From Microbispora siamensis (GTDB taxonomy: Bacteria > Actinomycetota > Actinomycetes > Streptosporangiales > Streptosporangiaceae), in contig NZ_BOOF01000017.1 of assembly GCF_016863095.1 (NCBI RefSeq), positions 1 through 64,000 of the forward strand: a DNA stretch of 64,000 nucleotides, read 5' to 3'. The translations under genes were made by a program, and so were the position numbers. Shown piece by piece: positions 7,885 through 16,409 of the stretch. Position 1 is the first letter of the stretch. Each line of letters starts with the position of its first letter. The notes beneath the pieces were generated by a model. It worked only from the letters and a program-made list of their open reading frames with translations, was not told where the DNA came from and ran no database searches.

Positions 7885-9243
7885 TCAGGCGATGACGCAG
7901 GGGCTCCCGTTGAGGGTGAACGCGGTGGGCTTGGCGGCGTTGCCGGTGTGCGTGGCCTGGAAGCCGATCTCAGTGGAGGCTCCGGGCGCCAGCGTGCCGT
8001 TGTAGCTCACGTTTGTCGCCGTGACCTGTCCGCTGGTGGGGGAGTAGGTGGCGTTCCATCCGTTGGTGATGGTCTGGCCGCCGGGAAGCGTGAAGGCCAG
8101 TGACCAGCCGTTGATGGTGGAAGAGCCGGTGTTCGTGATCGTGAGGTTCTCCGTCAGCCCGTTGTTCCAGGCGTTCACGGTTGCGCTGACGCGGCAGGCG
8201 CCCGATCCGCCGCTGGGCGACGGTGACGGAGAAGGCGACGACGACGGGGACGGTGACGCGGACGGGGACGGGGAAGCGGAAGGCGAAGGTGAGGGAGAAG
8301 GAGACGTCGACGGACCGGACTGGAACTGGGTGAAGAACTTCCACACCTCTGCCGAGGTCCAGGTCCTGGCACCGCTGGTAGAGGTGGACCCGTCGTTCGG
8401 AGAGGGGGTGTGGTCCCCGTCGAACGCGGCCCAGACGACCGGGTATCCGGCCCGGCACCCCGAGTAGGCGGTGATGATGTGCGTCAGGCTGCCCTGCGCG
8501 GGCTCCCGCGGGGTCATGGGGGTGCAGCCGTTGTTCGCGACGAACCTGTCCCGCAGCGACCGCCCGTTGGAGATGTTGAGCACTGAGTCATGGGTGCCGT
8601 GGATTCCCATGTACGCGACGGGCTGGGTGCCGCCGTTGCACCCGCTGAGCTGCGCGCCGGAGTAGACCGCGACCGCGCGGAAGACCGTCGGCCGGGCGCA
8701 CGCGACCGCGAAGCTCATCGAGCCGCCGTAGCTCCACCCCATGGCGAAGCGCTGCGTCGTGTCGACACAGAGATCGCTCTCGACGCGCTTCAGCACGTCG
8801 TCGGTGAAGGTCAGGTCTTCACCATTGGTGTTGCCCCAGCCGTTGTTGATGCCCTGGGGTGCGATGAAGATCGTGCTGTTGTTGGAAAGTTGCTTGAGCC
8901 CGTAGTAGGACCAGACGGCTCCGTCAGATCCGCCCGTGTCGACGATCTGGGCGGTGCCGTTCAACCAGTGGTACGCGAAGATCAACCGGTAGGGGTGGTT
9001 GTTGTCGTAGTTGTCGGGAATCCTCAGAATCCAGGTGCGATTCTTGCCGCTGGTCGTGATGGTCTGTGAACCGCTTCTCAGCGTCGGGGCCTTGCCACAT
9101 CCGGCGGTTGCCGCTGCGACGGCGCCGGCCGAGGACGGCGTGGTCGCGCCGAGGCTGTCGCTCAGTGCCATACGTCCCGTGGTCAGGACGAGAAGCGCGG
9201 CGGCCGCGATGGCGGTATAGATGGATCTCTGTCGCAACTTCAC
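7885..9243 (-). CDS. Secreted CE1/feruloyl-esterase-like hydrolase with CBM2
   Basis: A 452-residue secreted esterase, probably removing ferulic or acetyl groups from plant polysaccharide. It has a signal peptide (about 1-30) and an alpha/beta-hydrolase domain of the CE1/polyhydroxybutyrate-depolymerase type. The likely triad is Ser171 in GWSYGG, Asp219 in GTHDS and His278 in DGDHTP. A Pro/Ser linker (about 311-345) leads to a C-terminal family 2 carbohydrate-binding module (about 348-452) with the conserved Trp residues. The GTG at 9243 is chosen because GGGAG lies just upstream and the signal peptide begins there. A 14-bp palindrome lies 264 bp upstream. Confidence 0.9.
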   Translation of the reverse strand: MKLRQRSIYTAIAAAALLVLTTGRMALSDSLGATTPSSAGAVAAATAGCGKAPTLRSGSQTITTSGKNRTWILRIPDNYDNNHPYRLIFAYHWLNGTAQIVDTGGSDGAVWSYYGLKQLSNNSTIFIAPQGINNGWGNTNGEDLTFTDDVLKRVESDLCVDTTQRFAMGWSYGGSMSFAVACARPTVFRAVAVYSGAQLSGCNGGTQPVAYMGIHGTHDSVLNISNGRSLRDRFVANNGCTPMTPREPAQGSLTHIITAYSGCRAGYPVVWAAFDGDHTPSPNDGSTSTSGARTWTSAEVWKFFTQFQSGPSTSPSPSPSPSASPSPSASPSPSSSPSPSPSPSGGSGACRVSATVNAWNNGLTENLTITNTGSSTINGWSLAFTLPGGQTITNGWNATYSPTSGQVTATNVSYNGTLAPGASTEIGFQATHTGNAAKPTAFTLNGSPCVIA

Positions 9244-9265
9244 GTAACTCCCTTTGCCGTTCGAA

Positions 9266-9283
9266 AATCGACATGCGTCGATT
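9266..9283. repeat. Inverted repeat in the esterase 5' leader
   Basis: Arms AATCGAC and GTCGATT flank ATGC, 23 bp upstream of the GTG start. It could be an operator or an mRNA hairpin. Confidence 0.4.
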
Positions 9284-9896
9284 GGGAAGCCAGGTGTTTT
9301 TCCTTCATCCGGTGGAGCGTGCGCAGTCGGCATACGCATGCCGGCCGAGCGGCCTCCCCGGACGGATTCGAACGCTAAGTGAGCCCACCGTCAGTCGGAC
9401 CCGCATCATCGGCGCGCGCGCATGCTCGCCTCTTCCCTGCTGCAGAAGAGCATGGCGAGTTCAGATGCCCGTCAGCGTCGGCATGGCGCTTCTGGTGATG
9501 CGGCCATGTTAGCGCTAACAGTGACGGGGGCGGCCAAGTGCTCCTTTCTGCCGGGCGACTGGAGGTGGTGGCGAAGCGGAGCAAATATGAAGTCATGAGA
9601 TCTGTCAAGGATTTCGCCTTGCCCTCGGACGTCCTTCGCCGGTAACCGTCCATTCCTTCAGTTCTGACCAGGAAAGAAGCCACGGCTGCCGTTGACGCCG
9701 GGATGTAATTTTCATCGTCGACGCCCCGAGCCGCCGTTGCCGTATCTGCGCCGGAAGACCAGCCCGAACACCTGGCGCTGGTGGCAGGACGTGGAGTGGA
9801 CGGCCGATCTGCCCCGCAGGAGCGTCACGACCTGACGTCCCCGGGCGCCGACGCCGGGGTTCCGGAGCTCCTGCCCGGGGGCGCGGTGTCGCGCCG
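9284..9896. other. 613-bp gap with one operator-like palindrome
   Basis: No supported gene. Open frames here (for example 9375-9683 on the minus strand) lack a ribosome site, family resemblance and consistent codon bias. The clear element is the palindrome at 9507-9520. A GGCGCG/CGCGCC hairpin at 9880-9895 abuts the stop of the VOC gene. Confidence 0.5.
9507..9520. promoter_or_regulatory. Perfect palindrome TGTTAGCGCTAACA
   Basis: A 14-bp perfect palindrome with a central GCGC, the layout of LacI-family operators that control polysaccharide-degrading enzymes in actinomycetes. The nearest target is the secreted esterase-CBM2 gene. The half-site TTAGC also occurs, with different spacing, in the fructan operator at 1376. 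Confidence 0.6.
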
Positions 9897-10295
9897 TCAG
9901 CGGGCGAACTTCTCGATGGCGGCCGGGCTGACAGGGGTGAAGAAGTTGACGAGGTTGCCGTCCGGGTCGCGGAACAGGAGCGACCGGTTGCCCCAGGGCA
10001 TCGTCGTGGGCTCTTGGACGAACTCCTCGACGGAGCCGACCAGGTTCTGATGCACGCCGTCCACGTCGTCGACGAGGAACTCGATGATCACGCTGCGGTT
10101 GTCGGCCGGCTGGGCGGCGCCGGGGGCGAAGAGCGGGACGGTGCGGGTGCTGCCGATCGCGAGCGTGGCGGAGGCGGTCCTGAGCTCGGCGAAGTCCTCA
10201 CTGGACCAACTGGCCCGCGCTCCCGTGGCTCGCTCGTAGAAGTCGACGAGGCGTGCGACATCGGCCGTGATGATGCGGATCGATACGAAGTCCAT
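9897..10295 (-). CDS. VOC (glyoxalase/bleomycin-resistance) family protein
   Basis: A 133-residue protein with the paired beta-alpha-beta-beta-beta modules of the vicinal oxygen chelate fold. The C-terminal FRDPDGNLVNFF strand is typical. The substrate is unknown. The ATG at 10295 has GGGAG about 8 bp upstream; a longer open frame exists but reads through the promoter region. It is divergent from the WYL regulator, which probably controls it; VOC/WYL pairs of this kind are common in actinomycetes. Confidence 0.88.
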   Translation of the reverse strand: MDFVSIRIITADVARLVDFYERATGARASWSSEDFAELRTASATLAIGSTRTVPLFAPGAAQPADNRSVIIEFLVDDVDGVHQNLVGSVEEFVQEPTTMPWGNRSLLFRDPDGNLVNFFTPVSPAAIEKFAR

Positions 10296-10376
10296 GGTGA
10301 TCTCCCTGGTTCGTGAGGTTGTCCTCCCGCGGCACACTAGGACGAATACCGGACAGAAACCGCCCAGTATCTTCAC

Positions 10377-10382
10377 TAGATT
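10377..10382 (+). promoter_or_regulatory. -10 box of a leaderless transcript
   Basis: TAGATT ends 7 nt before the GTG start of the WYL regulator, with no Shine-Dalgarno sequence. This spacing is diagnostic of leaderless mRNA in actinomycetes. Confidence 0.5.
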
Positions 10383-10389
10383 GTGTGAC

Positions 10390-11400
10390 GTGGCTCGACC
10401 TACTCATCGCGTGCTCACCCTGCTGGAGCTCCTGCAGTCGGGCGGCATTCGGACCATGGCCGAGCTCGCAGACCGGCTCGGCGTCGACGAGCGCACCGTG
10501 CGGCGGTACGTGGATCATCTGATCGACCTCGACGTGCCCGTCGAATCCGTGCGCGGCCGCTACGGCGGATACCGGCTCGCCCCCGGATACCGCATGCCTC
10601 CGCTCATGCTGAGTGACGACGAAGCGCTCGCCGTGCTGCTCGGCCTGGTCGCCGGTCGCCGGTCAGGGTTGACGACGACGACGGGTACGGCGAGTGAGAC
10701 GGCGGCGGCCAAGATCCGGCGGGTCTTGCCCGAGCGGCTCGCCCGCAGGCTCGACACCGTGCTCGAATCCCTCGCTTTCACGGCTCCGCCCGGCGAGTTC
10801 GCCGCCCCGGAGACCGCGGTCCTGCTCTCCGTCGCCGATGCGGTGCGCCATCACCGGCCGATCTCGATCAGGTACACCGCCGCCGACGGCCGGCGCAGCG
10901 AACGCACGCTGCATCCGTACGGGCTCGTCGCCCATTCGGGCCGGTGGTACGTCACGGGTGCGGATCCCGAGATCGGCGAGGATCGCACCTTCCGGCTGGA
11001 TCGCATCGCGGATGCGAGGACCCTGCCCGGTTCGTTCGAGCCGCCCGCCGGGCTCGATCCGGCGCAGCACGTCCTGTCGGGGTTCGCCAAGGCTCGGTAT
11101 CGGCATGAAGTGGTCCTGCGGATCCAGGGAACGGCCGAGCAGATCCGCGCCCGGCTTCCCGCCGGCGTCGCGACCGTGGAGGAGTCCCCGTCCGCGGAAG
11201 GCGCGGATCCCGAGACCGAGGGCTGGCTCCGGGTCGAGGTGCGGGCGGAGCGGCTCGACTGGCTGCCTCCGGTGCTCGCGTCGCTCGATCGGCCGTTCGT
11301 CATCGAGCGTCCGGACGAGCTCCGCGGTCTCGTCGTCGCGCTCGCGGACCGGCTCGCGGCCTCCGCCCGCAGGGTCCCGCCCCCGCCGGGCACGGTCTGA
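10390..11400 (+). CDS. HTH-WYL domain transcriptional regulator (YafY type)
   Basis: The 336-residue regulator has an N-terminal winged helix (VLTLLELLQSGGIRTMAELA, then DERTVRRYVDHL as recognition helix). The WYL domain carries HSGRWYVTGADPE near residue 185, and a WCX-like C-terminal extension follows. WYL domains sense small ligands or nucleic acids. The GTG at 10390 is chosen because the HTH begins there and a -10 box sits 7 nt upstream, implying leaderless translation. It is divergent from the VOC gene. Confidence 0.9.
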   Translation: MARPTHRVLTLLELLQSGGIRTMAELADRLGVDERTVRRYVDHLIDLDVPVESVRGRYGGYRLAPGYRMPPLMLSDDEALAVLLGLVAGRRSGLTTTTGTASETAAAKIRRVLPERLARRLDTVLESLAFTAPPGEFAAPETAVLLSVADAVRHHRPISIRYTAADGRRSERTLHPYGLVAHSGRWYVTGADPEIGEDRTFRLDRIADARTLPGSFEPPAGLDPAQHVLSGFAKARYRHEVVLRIQGTAEQIRARLPAGVATVEESPSAEGADPETEGWLRVEVRAERLDWLPPVLASLDRPFVIERPDELRGLVVALADRLAASARRVPPPPGTV

Positions 11401-11446
11401 AGCGCAGCGCTCCCTTTCGGCAGTGCCCTTCAAGGCGCGATCGCCA

Positions 11447-12253
11447 CTACTCGCCGGTGCCCGCCGCGATCGCCGGGGAACCGGGCGCGGCTGCGTGCAG
11501 ATAGTGGTCGATCGCGGCGAAGGTGGCTGCCGGCTGTTCGATGTGCGGCAGGTGTCCGGCCTCCGGGATCACCTCCAGCCGGCCGCTCCCGAAGGCCTCG
11601 GCGTAGGCGGCGCCGTAGGCGGGCGTGACGATCCGGTCGCTCTCTCCCCACAGCAGGAGAGCGGGGACGTCGACGTGCCTCAACCGGCGGAGCAGTTTGG
11701 GGTCGTGCATGTAGGGGTCGCCCGCCAGCGTGCGCATGGTGGCCATGTCGGCCGCCCGGCGCGTGAGTTGGTCGGCGGGGACATCGGCCGGATCGACGTA
11801 GAACCGCTGCGAGTCGTGCCAGGCGTACTCGGCGACGCCGCGGGCGTCGAGGGAGAAGAAGTCGCGGATCGGCTCGCCGGGGACGTGCACGCCGACGGCG
11901 TCGATCAGCACCAGGCCGGTGATGATCCCCGCGGTGTCGCGTACGGCCATCTCGGCGGCGATCCAGCCGCCTAGGGAGGAGCCGACGACGAGGACGTCGC
12001 GCAGTGCGAGCCGATGCAGGCAGTGCAGGTAGGCCAGGGCGAGGTCGTCTATGCCGGTGAGCCATGGAGGGCGGGGCGTGCCGTCCCAGCCGGGGTGCAC
12101 AGGCGTGATGGCGTGTGTCGTCCGATGAAGGTGCCGGGCGAGCCCGGCGACCGTGCCGGGGCCGCCGCCGCCGTGCAGGATCAGGGCCGGTCGGCCGGTT
12201 CCGGCCTCCGACACGGTGAGGGACAGATCGTCGTAGAGCAGGATCGTGGTCAT
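11447..12253 (-). CDS. Alpha/beta hydrolase
   Basis: A 268-residue alpha/beta-fold hydrolase. The nucleophile elbow is GSSLGG, the acid is in GESDRIV and the base His is in AGHLPHIEQP; the oxyanion HGGGGPG motif is near residue 28. The substrate is unknown. The ATG at 12253 is used; a GTG two codons upstream (12259) is an alternative. It is divergent from the MarR gene, and the gap holds two dyads, so MarR repression is likely. Confidence 0.88.
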   Translation of the reverse strand: MTTILLYDDLSLTVSEAGTGRPALILHGGGGPGTVAGLARHLHRTTHAITPVHPGWDGTPRPPWLTGIDDLALAYLHCLHRLALRDVLVVGSSLGGWIAAEMAVRDTAGIITGLVLIDAVGVHVPGEPIRDFFSLDARGVAEYAWHDSQRFYVDPADVPADQLTRRAADMATMRTLAGDPYMHDPKLLRRLRHVDVPALLLWGESDRIVTPAYGAAYAEAFGSGRLEVIPEAGHLPHIEQPAATFAAIDHYLHAAAPGSPAIAAGTGE

Positions 12254-12274
12254 GGGCACAGCGTAACTAAAGAT

Positions 12275-12305
12275 GTTTATTTAAACTAGCTTAGTCTCGT
12301 ACTAA
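12275..12305. promoter_or_regulatory. Two dyads in the hydrolase/MarR intergenic region
   Basis: GTTTA-TT-TAAAC at 12275-12286 and TTAGT-N5-ACTAA at 12291-12305 lie in an AT-rich patch between divergent genes. The second overlaps the -10 TAAACT (12303-12308), which sits 6 nt before the MarR GTG start. Both are good MarR operator candidates. Confidence 0.55.
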
Positions 12306-12314
12306 ACTTGTGCC

Positions 12315-12731
12315 GTGCACGGCGATCTGCAAGAACTCGGACGAGCCGTCAAGCAGGCTCAGTATCGGCAGCACCGGGCCCTGGAGAGCGGGCTGTCGGC
12401 GATCGGCGCGACGCTGGCCCAGTGGGACGCCCTCCGGGCGATCAGCCGCTCTCCCGGGGCGTCGGCCCGGGAACTGGCCGCGGCCACCTTCCAGACCGAG
12501 CAGGCCTTCGGGACCCTCGCCGGTCGGCTGGTCGCCCAGGGATGGATCGAGCGCCGGCCCGGGCGCGGCCGGCGCATCGAGCACCATCTCACCCCTTCCG
12601 GCGAGCAGGTCCTGCAAACCGGGCACAAGGTCGCCGACGAGGTGCTCGCCAGGTGCTACACCGCCTTGTCGGACACGGACCGCGGGACCCTGCTGATCCT
12701 GCTCCGGCGCCTCATCGCGGACGGCGCGTAG
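12315..12731 (+). CDS. MarR-family transcriptional regulator
   Basis: A 138-residue winged-helix regulator. The core reads TLAQWDALRAISRSPGASARELAAATF, followed by the wing RPGRGRRIEHHLTPSG. The dimerisation helices are at both ends. The GTG at 12315 lies 6 nt after a TAAACT -10 box, so the message is probably leaderless. The divergent alpha/beta hydrolase is the likely target; the ligand is unknown. Confidence 0.9.
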   Translation: MHGDLQELGRAVKQAQYRQHRALESGLSAIGATLAQWDALRAISRSPGASARELAAATFQTEQAFGTLAGRLVAQGWIERRPGRGRRIEHHLTPSGEQVLQTGHKVADEVLARCYTALSDTDRGTLLILLRRLIADGA

Positions 12732-12737
12732 TCCGAT

Positions 12738-12785
12738 CGGCGGAGATGCCCCGGGCGGCGGCGTGCGCCGGAGACATCTCCGCCG
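12738..12785. terminator. Bidirectional terminator hairpin
   Basis: CGGCGGAGATG at 12738-12748 pairs perfectly with CATCTCCGCCG at 12775-12785, with a smaller GGCG/CGCC hairpin inside. It sits between the convergent MarR and NlpC/P60 genes. Confidence 0.65.
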
Positions 12786-12808
12786 AGGATTTCTCCGTGG
12801 CCCCGCGG

Positions 12809-13429
12809 TCAGACCCCGGGGCGTACGGCGGTGAGGAAGCTGCTCCTCCAGTAACCGTTGAGCTTGTCGACGCTGACCACCGCGCCGCTGTGCGGGGCGC
12901 TGATCACCTTCTTGTGCCCGATGTACATGCCCACGTGGCCGCCGCCGCTGGTGAAGATGAGGTCGCCGGGCTTGAGATGCGCCAGGGAGACCCTCTTCTT
13001 GACGGCATCGAGCATCGACCATGTCGTACGCGGGAGCTTGACGCCGGCCTTGCGCCAGGCGAATTGGACGAGCCCGGAGCAGTCGAACGCCCGTGGGCCC
13101 GTGGCGCCCCATACGTACGGATCGCCGAGGTGCTTCTTCGCCACCTTGATGGCGTGCTCGGCCTTCTCCTGCTGGAGGGCCGACTTGGTGAGCTTCGTGT
13201 TCGCGGAGTCGTCCGCCGTGGACGCCGCGGGGACCTCGCCGTTGTCCGGGGTGGTCACCGTAGCGGGGGGCTCGGGTGGAATGACCGTCGAGGCCGCCGG
13301 TGGGGCTGCCACCGCCCCCGACGCGGCGGCCGCGGGAAGCGCGCTCAAAGCTCCTGCGGAGGCGGTGAGTGCCGCGCTACTGATCGTGACGCAGGCAATG
13401 CGGAGCAGAGTGGTGGAGTTGGTGGACAG
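12809..13429 (-). CDS. Secreted NlpC/P60 peptidoglycan hydrolase, probable CTG start
   Basis: A wall endopeptidase of about 206 residues. The catalytic Cys is in FDCSGLVQFAW, the His in GGGHVGMYIG, and the third polar residue follows in PHSGAVV. No ATG, GTG or TTG lies in frame before a TTG at 13348. Starting there would cut off an obvious signal peptide (LLRIACVTISSAALTASAGA). The frame is open back to 13468, and a CTG at 13429 follows GGGAGAG by 5 nt. CTG initiation is therefore proposed; a sequencing error is the alternative. A c-di-AMP riboswitch lies immediately upstream. Confidence 0.85.
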   Translation of the reverse strand: MSTNSTTLLRIACVTISSAALTASAGALSALPAAAASGAVAAPPAASTVIPPEPPATVTTPDNGEVPAASTADDSANTKLTKSALQQEKAEHAIKVAKKHLGDPYVWGATGPRAFDCSGLVQFAWRKAGVKLPRTTWSMLDAVKKRVSLAHLKPGDLIFTSGGGHVGMYIGHKKVISAPHSGAVVSVDKLNGYWRSSFLTAVRPGV

Positions 13430-13446
13430 GGGATCTCTCCCTAGGG

Positions 13447-13612
13447 TCTTCCGCTTGTGCCTACCGGGTTAGCTGACGGATTCGGGCGGGGAAGTCGCCC
13501 TACGGCGCTGACGCGCCGATTCACCCCAGACCTTCGTCGAAGGTCGATTGGTTCCCCGGCTCCGGGCCTCCTTGCTGCACGGATTCGGCATCACCGCCGC
13601 CCAGGGGGGCGG
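13447..13612 (-). ncRNA. c-di-AMP riboswitch (ydaO/yuaA type)
   Basis: On the minus strand the conserved core is present in order: GGTGATGCCGAATCCG, GGAGCCGGGGAACC, TGGGGTGAATCGGCG, TAGGGCGACTTC, CCGAATCCGTCAGCTAACC, GGTAGGC and GCGGAAG. These are hallmark segments of the ydaO/yuaA riboswitch that precedes wall-hydrolase genes (rpf, NlpC/P60) in actinomycetes. Just downstream, GGGA-GAGA-TCCC (13430-13441 region) forms a tetraloop hairpin containing the ribosome site, a plausible expression platform. Ligand binding is known for the family, not shown here. Confidence 0.92.
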
Positions 13613-13998
13613 AGAGGACGTGGCGACGGTGACAGTGGATGGTCGTTTTCGAACACGGCCTGGCCGGGTTCATAACGGCGGCGTCACAGGGACCCCGTCG
13701 TTGGGCAAGGAAACTACCAAGTTGCCCCATAAAGTCGCAAAGGCCCCAAAAAGGTAAGGATCACGTAAAAAGGATCAAAAGCACATAACTGCAGGTCAAG
13801 GAGCGTCCGCATGCTGACGTGTGTGATGCTCGTCACATGCGTCATGTGTCTTCCGGGCCGTCAACGCACGCGCGCACAGCCCGCGAACGGCTCGCGGAGA
13901 CTGAGTCGTGCGCGGTGAGGTCATCGCCGCTCTGCACCAGTTGGTATGACTCCCCGATCCGGCCGTCGAGCGCCCGGGCTCCCGCGGCGGTGGTCCCC
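13613..13998. other. Riboswitch upstream region, no gene seen
   Basis: This gap should hold the promoter of the riboswitch transcript. It contains an unusually AT- and A-rich patch at about 13720-13800. A TTGACC -35-like box (minus strand, 13794-13799) is present but no strong -10. Open frames here look like shadows. Confidence 0.4.
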
Positions 13999-15180
13999 CT
14001 ACGGCTTCACGAGGGCCGTGGTCACCACTTCGGCGGTTTCGGCAGGCCCGTATCGGTCTCCCGGGACATTCCGTCCGAGCCGTACGACGACCGTGTCCGA
14101 GCCGGGATCGACCTGGATGACCTGACCACCGAAACCCAGTGCCCAGTACATGTCGTGAGGTGCGCCGTCGACCAGGCGCCGGCGCGGCGCGGCGGAACTC
14201 CGCTCTCTCGTGCTGGGCTTCAGCGGGTCGACGACGGGACCGCGGGCGTTCACCCACCACAGGTAGCCGTACGCGGCGTTCAACTTCTGCGACGGCCGGC
14301 CGGTCGCCGCCTCGACCCACCGCCGGGGGACGATCTGCTTCCCCTGCCAGTTTCCTTCCCGTAGGAAGAGGTAGCCGAAGCGGGCCATGTCCTCGCAGGT
14401 GGAGTTCAGGCCGGAGAACATGTTGGTGTTGCCGGCTCCATCAAGGGTCATCCTCGAGCGGCTCATGCCGATGGGGCCGAAAAGTCTCTCCTGCACGTAC
14501 GCCGCAGGACTCTGCCCGGTCGCCTTCGTGAGCACGGCATCGAGCGTCTGGATGGCGGAGTTGTTGTATGCCCAGACGTCCCCGGGGGCCGCGTCCTGGG
14601 CGAGGCCGACGGCGAAGCCCGTGCGATCGGCCGCCCGGACGAGGCGGCGGTAGTCGGTGTCGAAATCCCAGTGCCGGCCGGAGACGTTGCTCAGGATGTC
14701 CTTGATCGTGACGTCTGCGGAGGGGGTGCCGGCCCACTCGGGGACGTACTCAGACACCTTGTCATCGATGGAAAGCCTGCCCTCCGCTTCGGCGATGCCG
14801 ACCAGGGTGCCGGCGTAGGACTTGGTCGCGGAGAAAACCTCCTGGCTGGTGGTCGTGTCGGCGTCGTTCCAGTACCAGTCGGCCACGAGTCGCCCGTGCC
14901 GGATCACGACCAGGCAGTTCGCGCCTCTTCTCCCGGCATCGAGAGCGATCTTCTCCAACCCGGCGCGATCGAAACCGGCGTCATCCGGGCTGATGCGACG
15001 CCATTCCGCTCCCGGATAGGCGGTCGTGGCGGGACGGAAGGCGGCCGACGGGGTGGGAAGACCTGCCCGCGCCTGCGGTGGTGTGGTCCGGGACCCGGCC
15101 GAACACGCCGAGCCGAAGGCGGCGGCCGCGAGAGTCAGCGTCAGGACGCCCCGCGCGATGGGGGACTCGCTCCGCCGCAT
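13999..15180 (-). CDS. Serine hydrolase, beta-lactamase/class C PBP-like, probable lipoprotein
   Basis: A 393-residue exported protein of the class C beta-lactamase/transpeptidase-like superfamily. The SxxK motif is SATK (in QEVFSATKSYAG), and the tyrosine motif is YNN (in VWAYNNSAIQ). A weak lipobox GSAC after a hydrophobic stretch suggests lipid anchoring. The ATG at 15180 has GGAGAGG 7 bp upstream. Such proteins are often esterases or amidases rather than true beta-lactamases, and the substrate is unknown. It lies just downstream of another secreted protein gene on the same strand. Confidence 0.88.
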   Translation of the reverse strand: MRRSESPIARGVLTLTLAAAAFGSACSAGSRTTPPQARAGLPTPSAAFRPATTAYPGAEWRRISPDDAGFDRAGLEKIALDAGRRGANCLVVIRHGRLVADWYWNDADTTTSQEVFSATKSYAGTLVGIAEAEGRLSIDDKVSEYVPEWAGTPSADVTIKDILSNVSGRHWDFDTDYRRLVRAADRTGFAVGLAQDAAPGDVWAYNNSAIQTLDAVLTKATGQSPAAYVQERLFGPIGMSRSRMTLDGAGNTNMFSGLNSTCEDMARFGYLFLREGNWQGKQIVPRRWVEAATGRPSQKLNAAYGYLWWVNARGPVVDPLKPSTRERSSAAPRRRLVDGAPHDMYWALGFGGQVIQVDPGSDTVVVRLGRNVPGDRYGPAETAEVVTTALVKP

Positions 15181-15238
15181 GCTCACCTCTCCGCCTTCGG
15201 CCACTCCTACCGGTGCACGATGTGGCGATTCCAGCCGG

Positions 15239-16330
15239 TCAGCGCGTACGCCAGAAAGTGCCGTTGGCCGAGGGATCGTCGGGGTCGCCCTGCGGCACGG
15301 TGAATCCCGCACCCCAGAGCGTCGCCGTCCCGGGCCTGCGCGCGATCGAGAACAGCGCGGCGTCGGTGCCGGCCTTGCGAGGGAGCGGGGTGCTCCGCCA
15401 GGCCGAACCCATGACGTGCCACAAGGTGGAGTTCCAGTTGCCCTGCACGACCCACATGCCGCCCTTGCCGTCGGGCTCCACCTCCGTGTACGGCTGGGCG
15501 TTCGCCGTACCGACCGAGGCGGTCCATGAACGGCCGTTCCAGCGCATGACCAGGGTGCGGCTGTAGGTCACGTCGTCACCCTCGTCGTCGGCGCCCTCCC
15601 AGGTGACGCCGCCGACGGCCCACACGTTGCCGGGGCTCACGACGGCGATGTCGTTGAGGACCGCGGTGGCGTCGGGCGCGGGAAGCTTGATCGCGGGTGT
15701 GGGCACCAGCGCCCAGGACCTTCCGTTCCACCGCATGATCGCGGGACGATCGCCCTTGGCCCCCGCCGCCCAGACGTCACCGGCCTTGTACGCGTCGACG
15801 GCGGCGGCGCGGGCCGGTAGCCGCACGCTCTTCCACGAGGACCCGGTCCAGTGCCGGGCCGAGGCCGAGGACTCGGCGACCGCCCAGACGTCCTTCGCGC
15901 CCGTTCCGTCGGCGTCCGTCGCGGAGAAGCCGCTGCCGAGCGAGGCGGTGGTCCACCCGCGGCCGTTCCACCGAGCGGCCTTCCCCGGGCCGAAGACCCA
16001 CACGTCCCTGTTCGAGCCGGCCGTCACGGCCGTCAGTTCGTACGGCGGACTGCCGGGGATCACCTTCCACGATCCGCCGTCGAACCACTCGACCAGGCCG
16101 CGCTGCCTGCCGTTCACGACCCGGTGTCCGGCCGCCCACACCGACCCGTTGCCCAGGGCCGTCACGTCGTTGAGTACGTCGTCCCCGGGCAGCGTGTTCA
16201 CCCTGGTCAGCCGCCACTCCGGCGCGCTCTCTCCGGCCTGGCCGCCCTGCCGGGTCACGCCGTGGGCCGCCACGGGCGGCAGGCACGCCAGCCCGAGCGC
16301 CGTCATGGCCGAGACGAGTACGGTACGCAC
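15239..16330 (-). CDS. Secreted repeat protein, propeller-like, function unknown
   Basis: A 363-residue protein with a signal peptide (TVLVSAMTALGLACLPPVAA). It has repeated blades built on the motif RWNGRSW: KAARWNGRGW, ARHWTGSSW, IMRWNGRSW and VMRWNGRSW, each alternating with DVWA(A/V)G-type strands. This suggests a beta-propeller. No enzyme signature is visible. The GTG at 16330 starts the signal peptide and has GGAAGGGG upstream. It ends 58 bp before the serine hydrolase start, so the two may be co-transcribed. Confidence 0.8.
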   Translation of the reverse strand: MRTVLVSAMTALGLACLPPVAAHGVTRQGGQAGESAPEWRLTRVNTLPGDDVLNDVTALGNGSVWAAGHRVVNGRQRGLVEWFDGGSWKVIPGSPPYELTAVTAGSNRDVWVFGPGKAARWNGRGWTTASLGSGFSATDADGTGAKDVWAVAESSASARHWTGSSWKSVRLPARAAAVDAYKAGDVWAAGAKGDRPAIMRWNGRSWALVPTPAIKLPAPDATAVLNDIAVVSPGNVWAVGGVTWEGADDEGDDVTYSRTLVMRWNGRSWTASVGTANAQPYTEVEPDGKGGMWVVQGNWNSTLWHVMGSAWRSTPLPRKAGTDAALFSIARRPGTATLWGAGFTVPQGDPDDPSANGTFWRTR

Positions 16331-16409
16331 GATGCTTCCCCTTCCGCTCACCAGTACGACGTCTGACGGAGGGGAGCCGTTCACATGTCGCCGACGGCAG
16401 GGGCCGGAC

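Noticed and set aside
8214-8309. Tandem repeats as a CRISPR or satellite
   Set aside because: They encode the Pro/Ser linker of the esterase and have no spacers.
9375-9683. Possible 102-residue gene
   Set aside because: No ribosome site, no recognisable family, and the palindrome at 9507 lies inside it.
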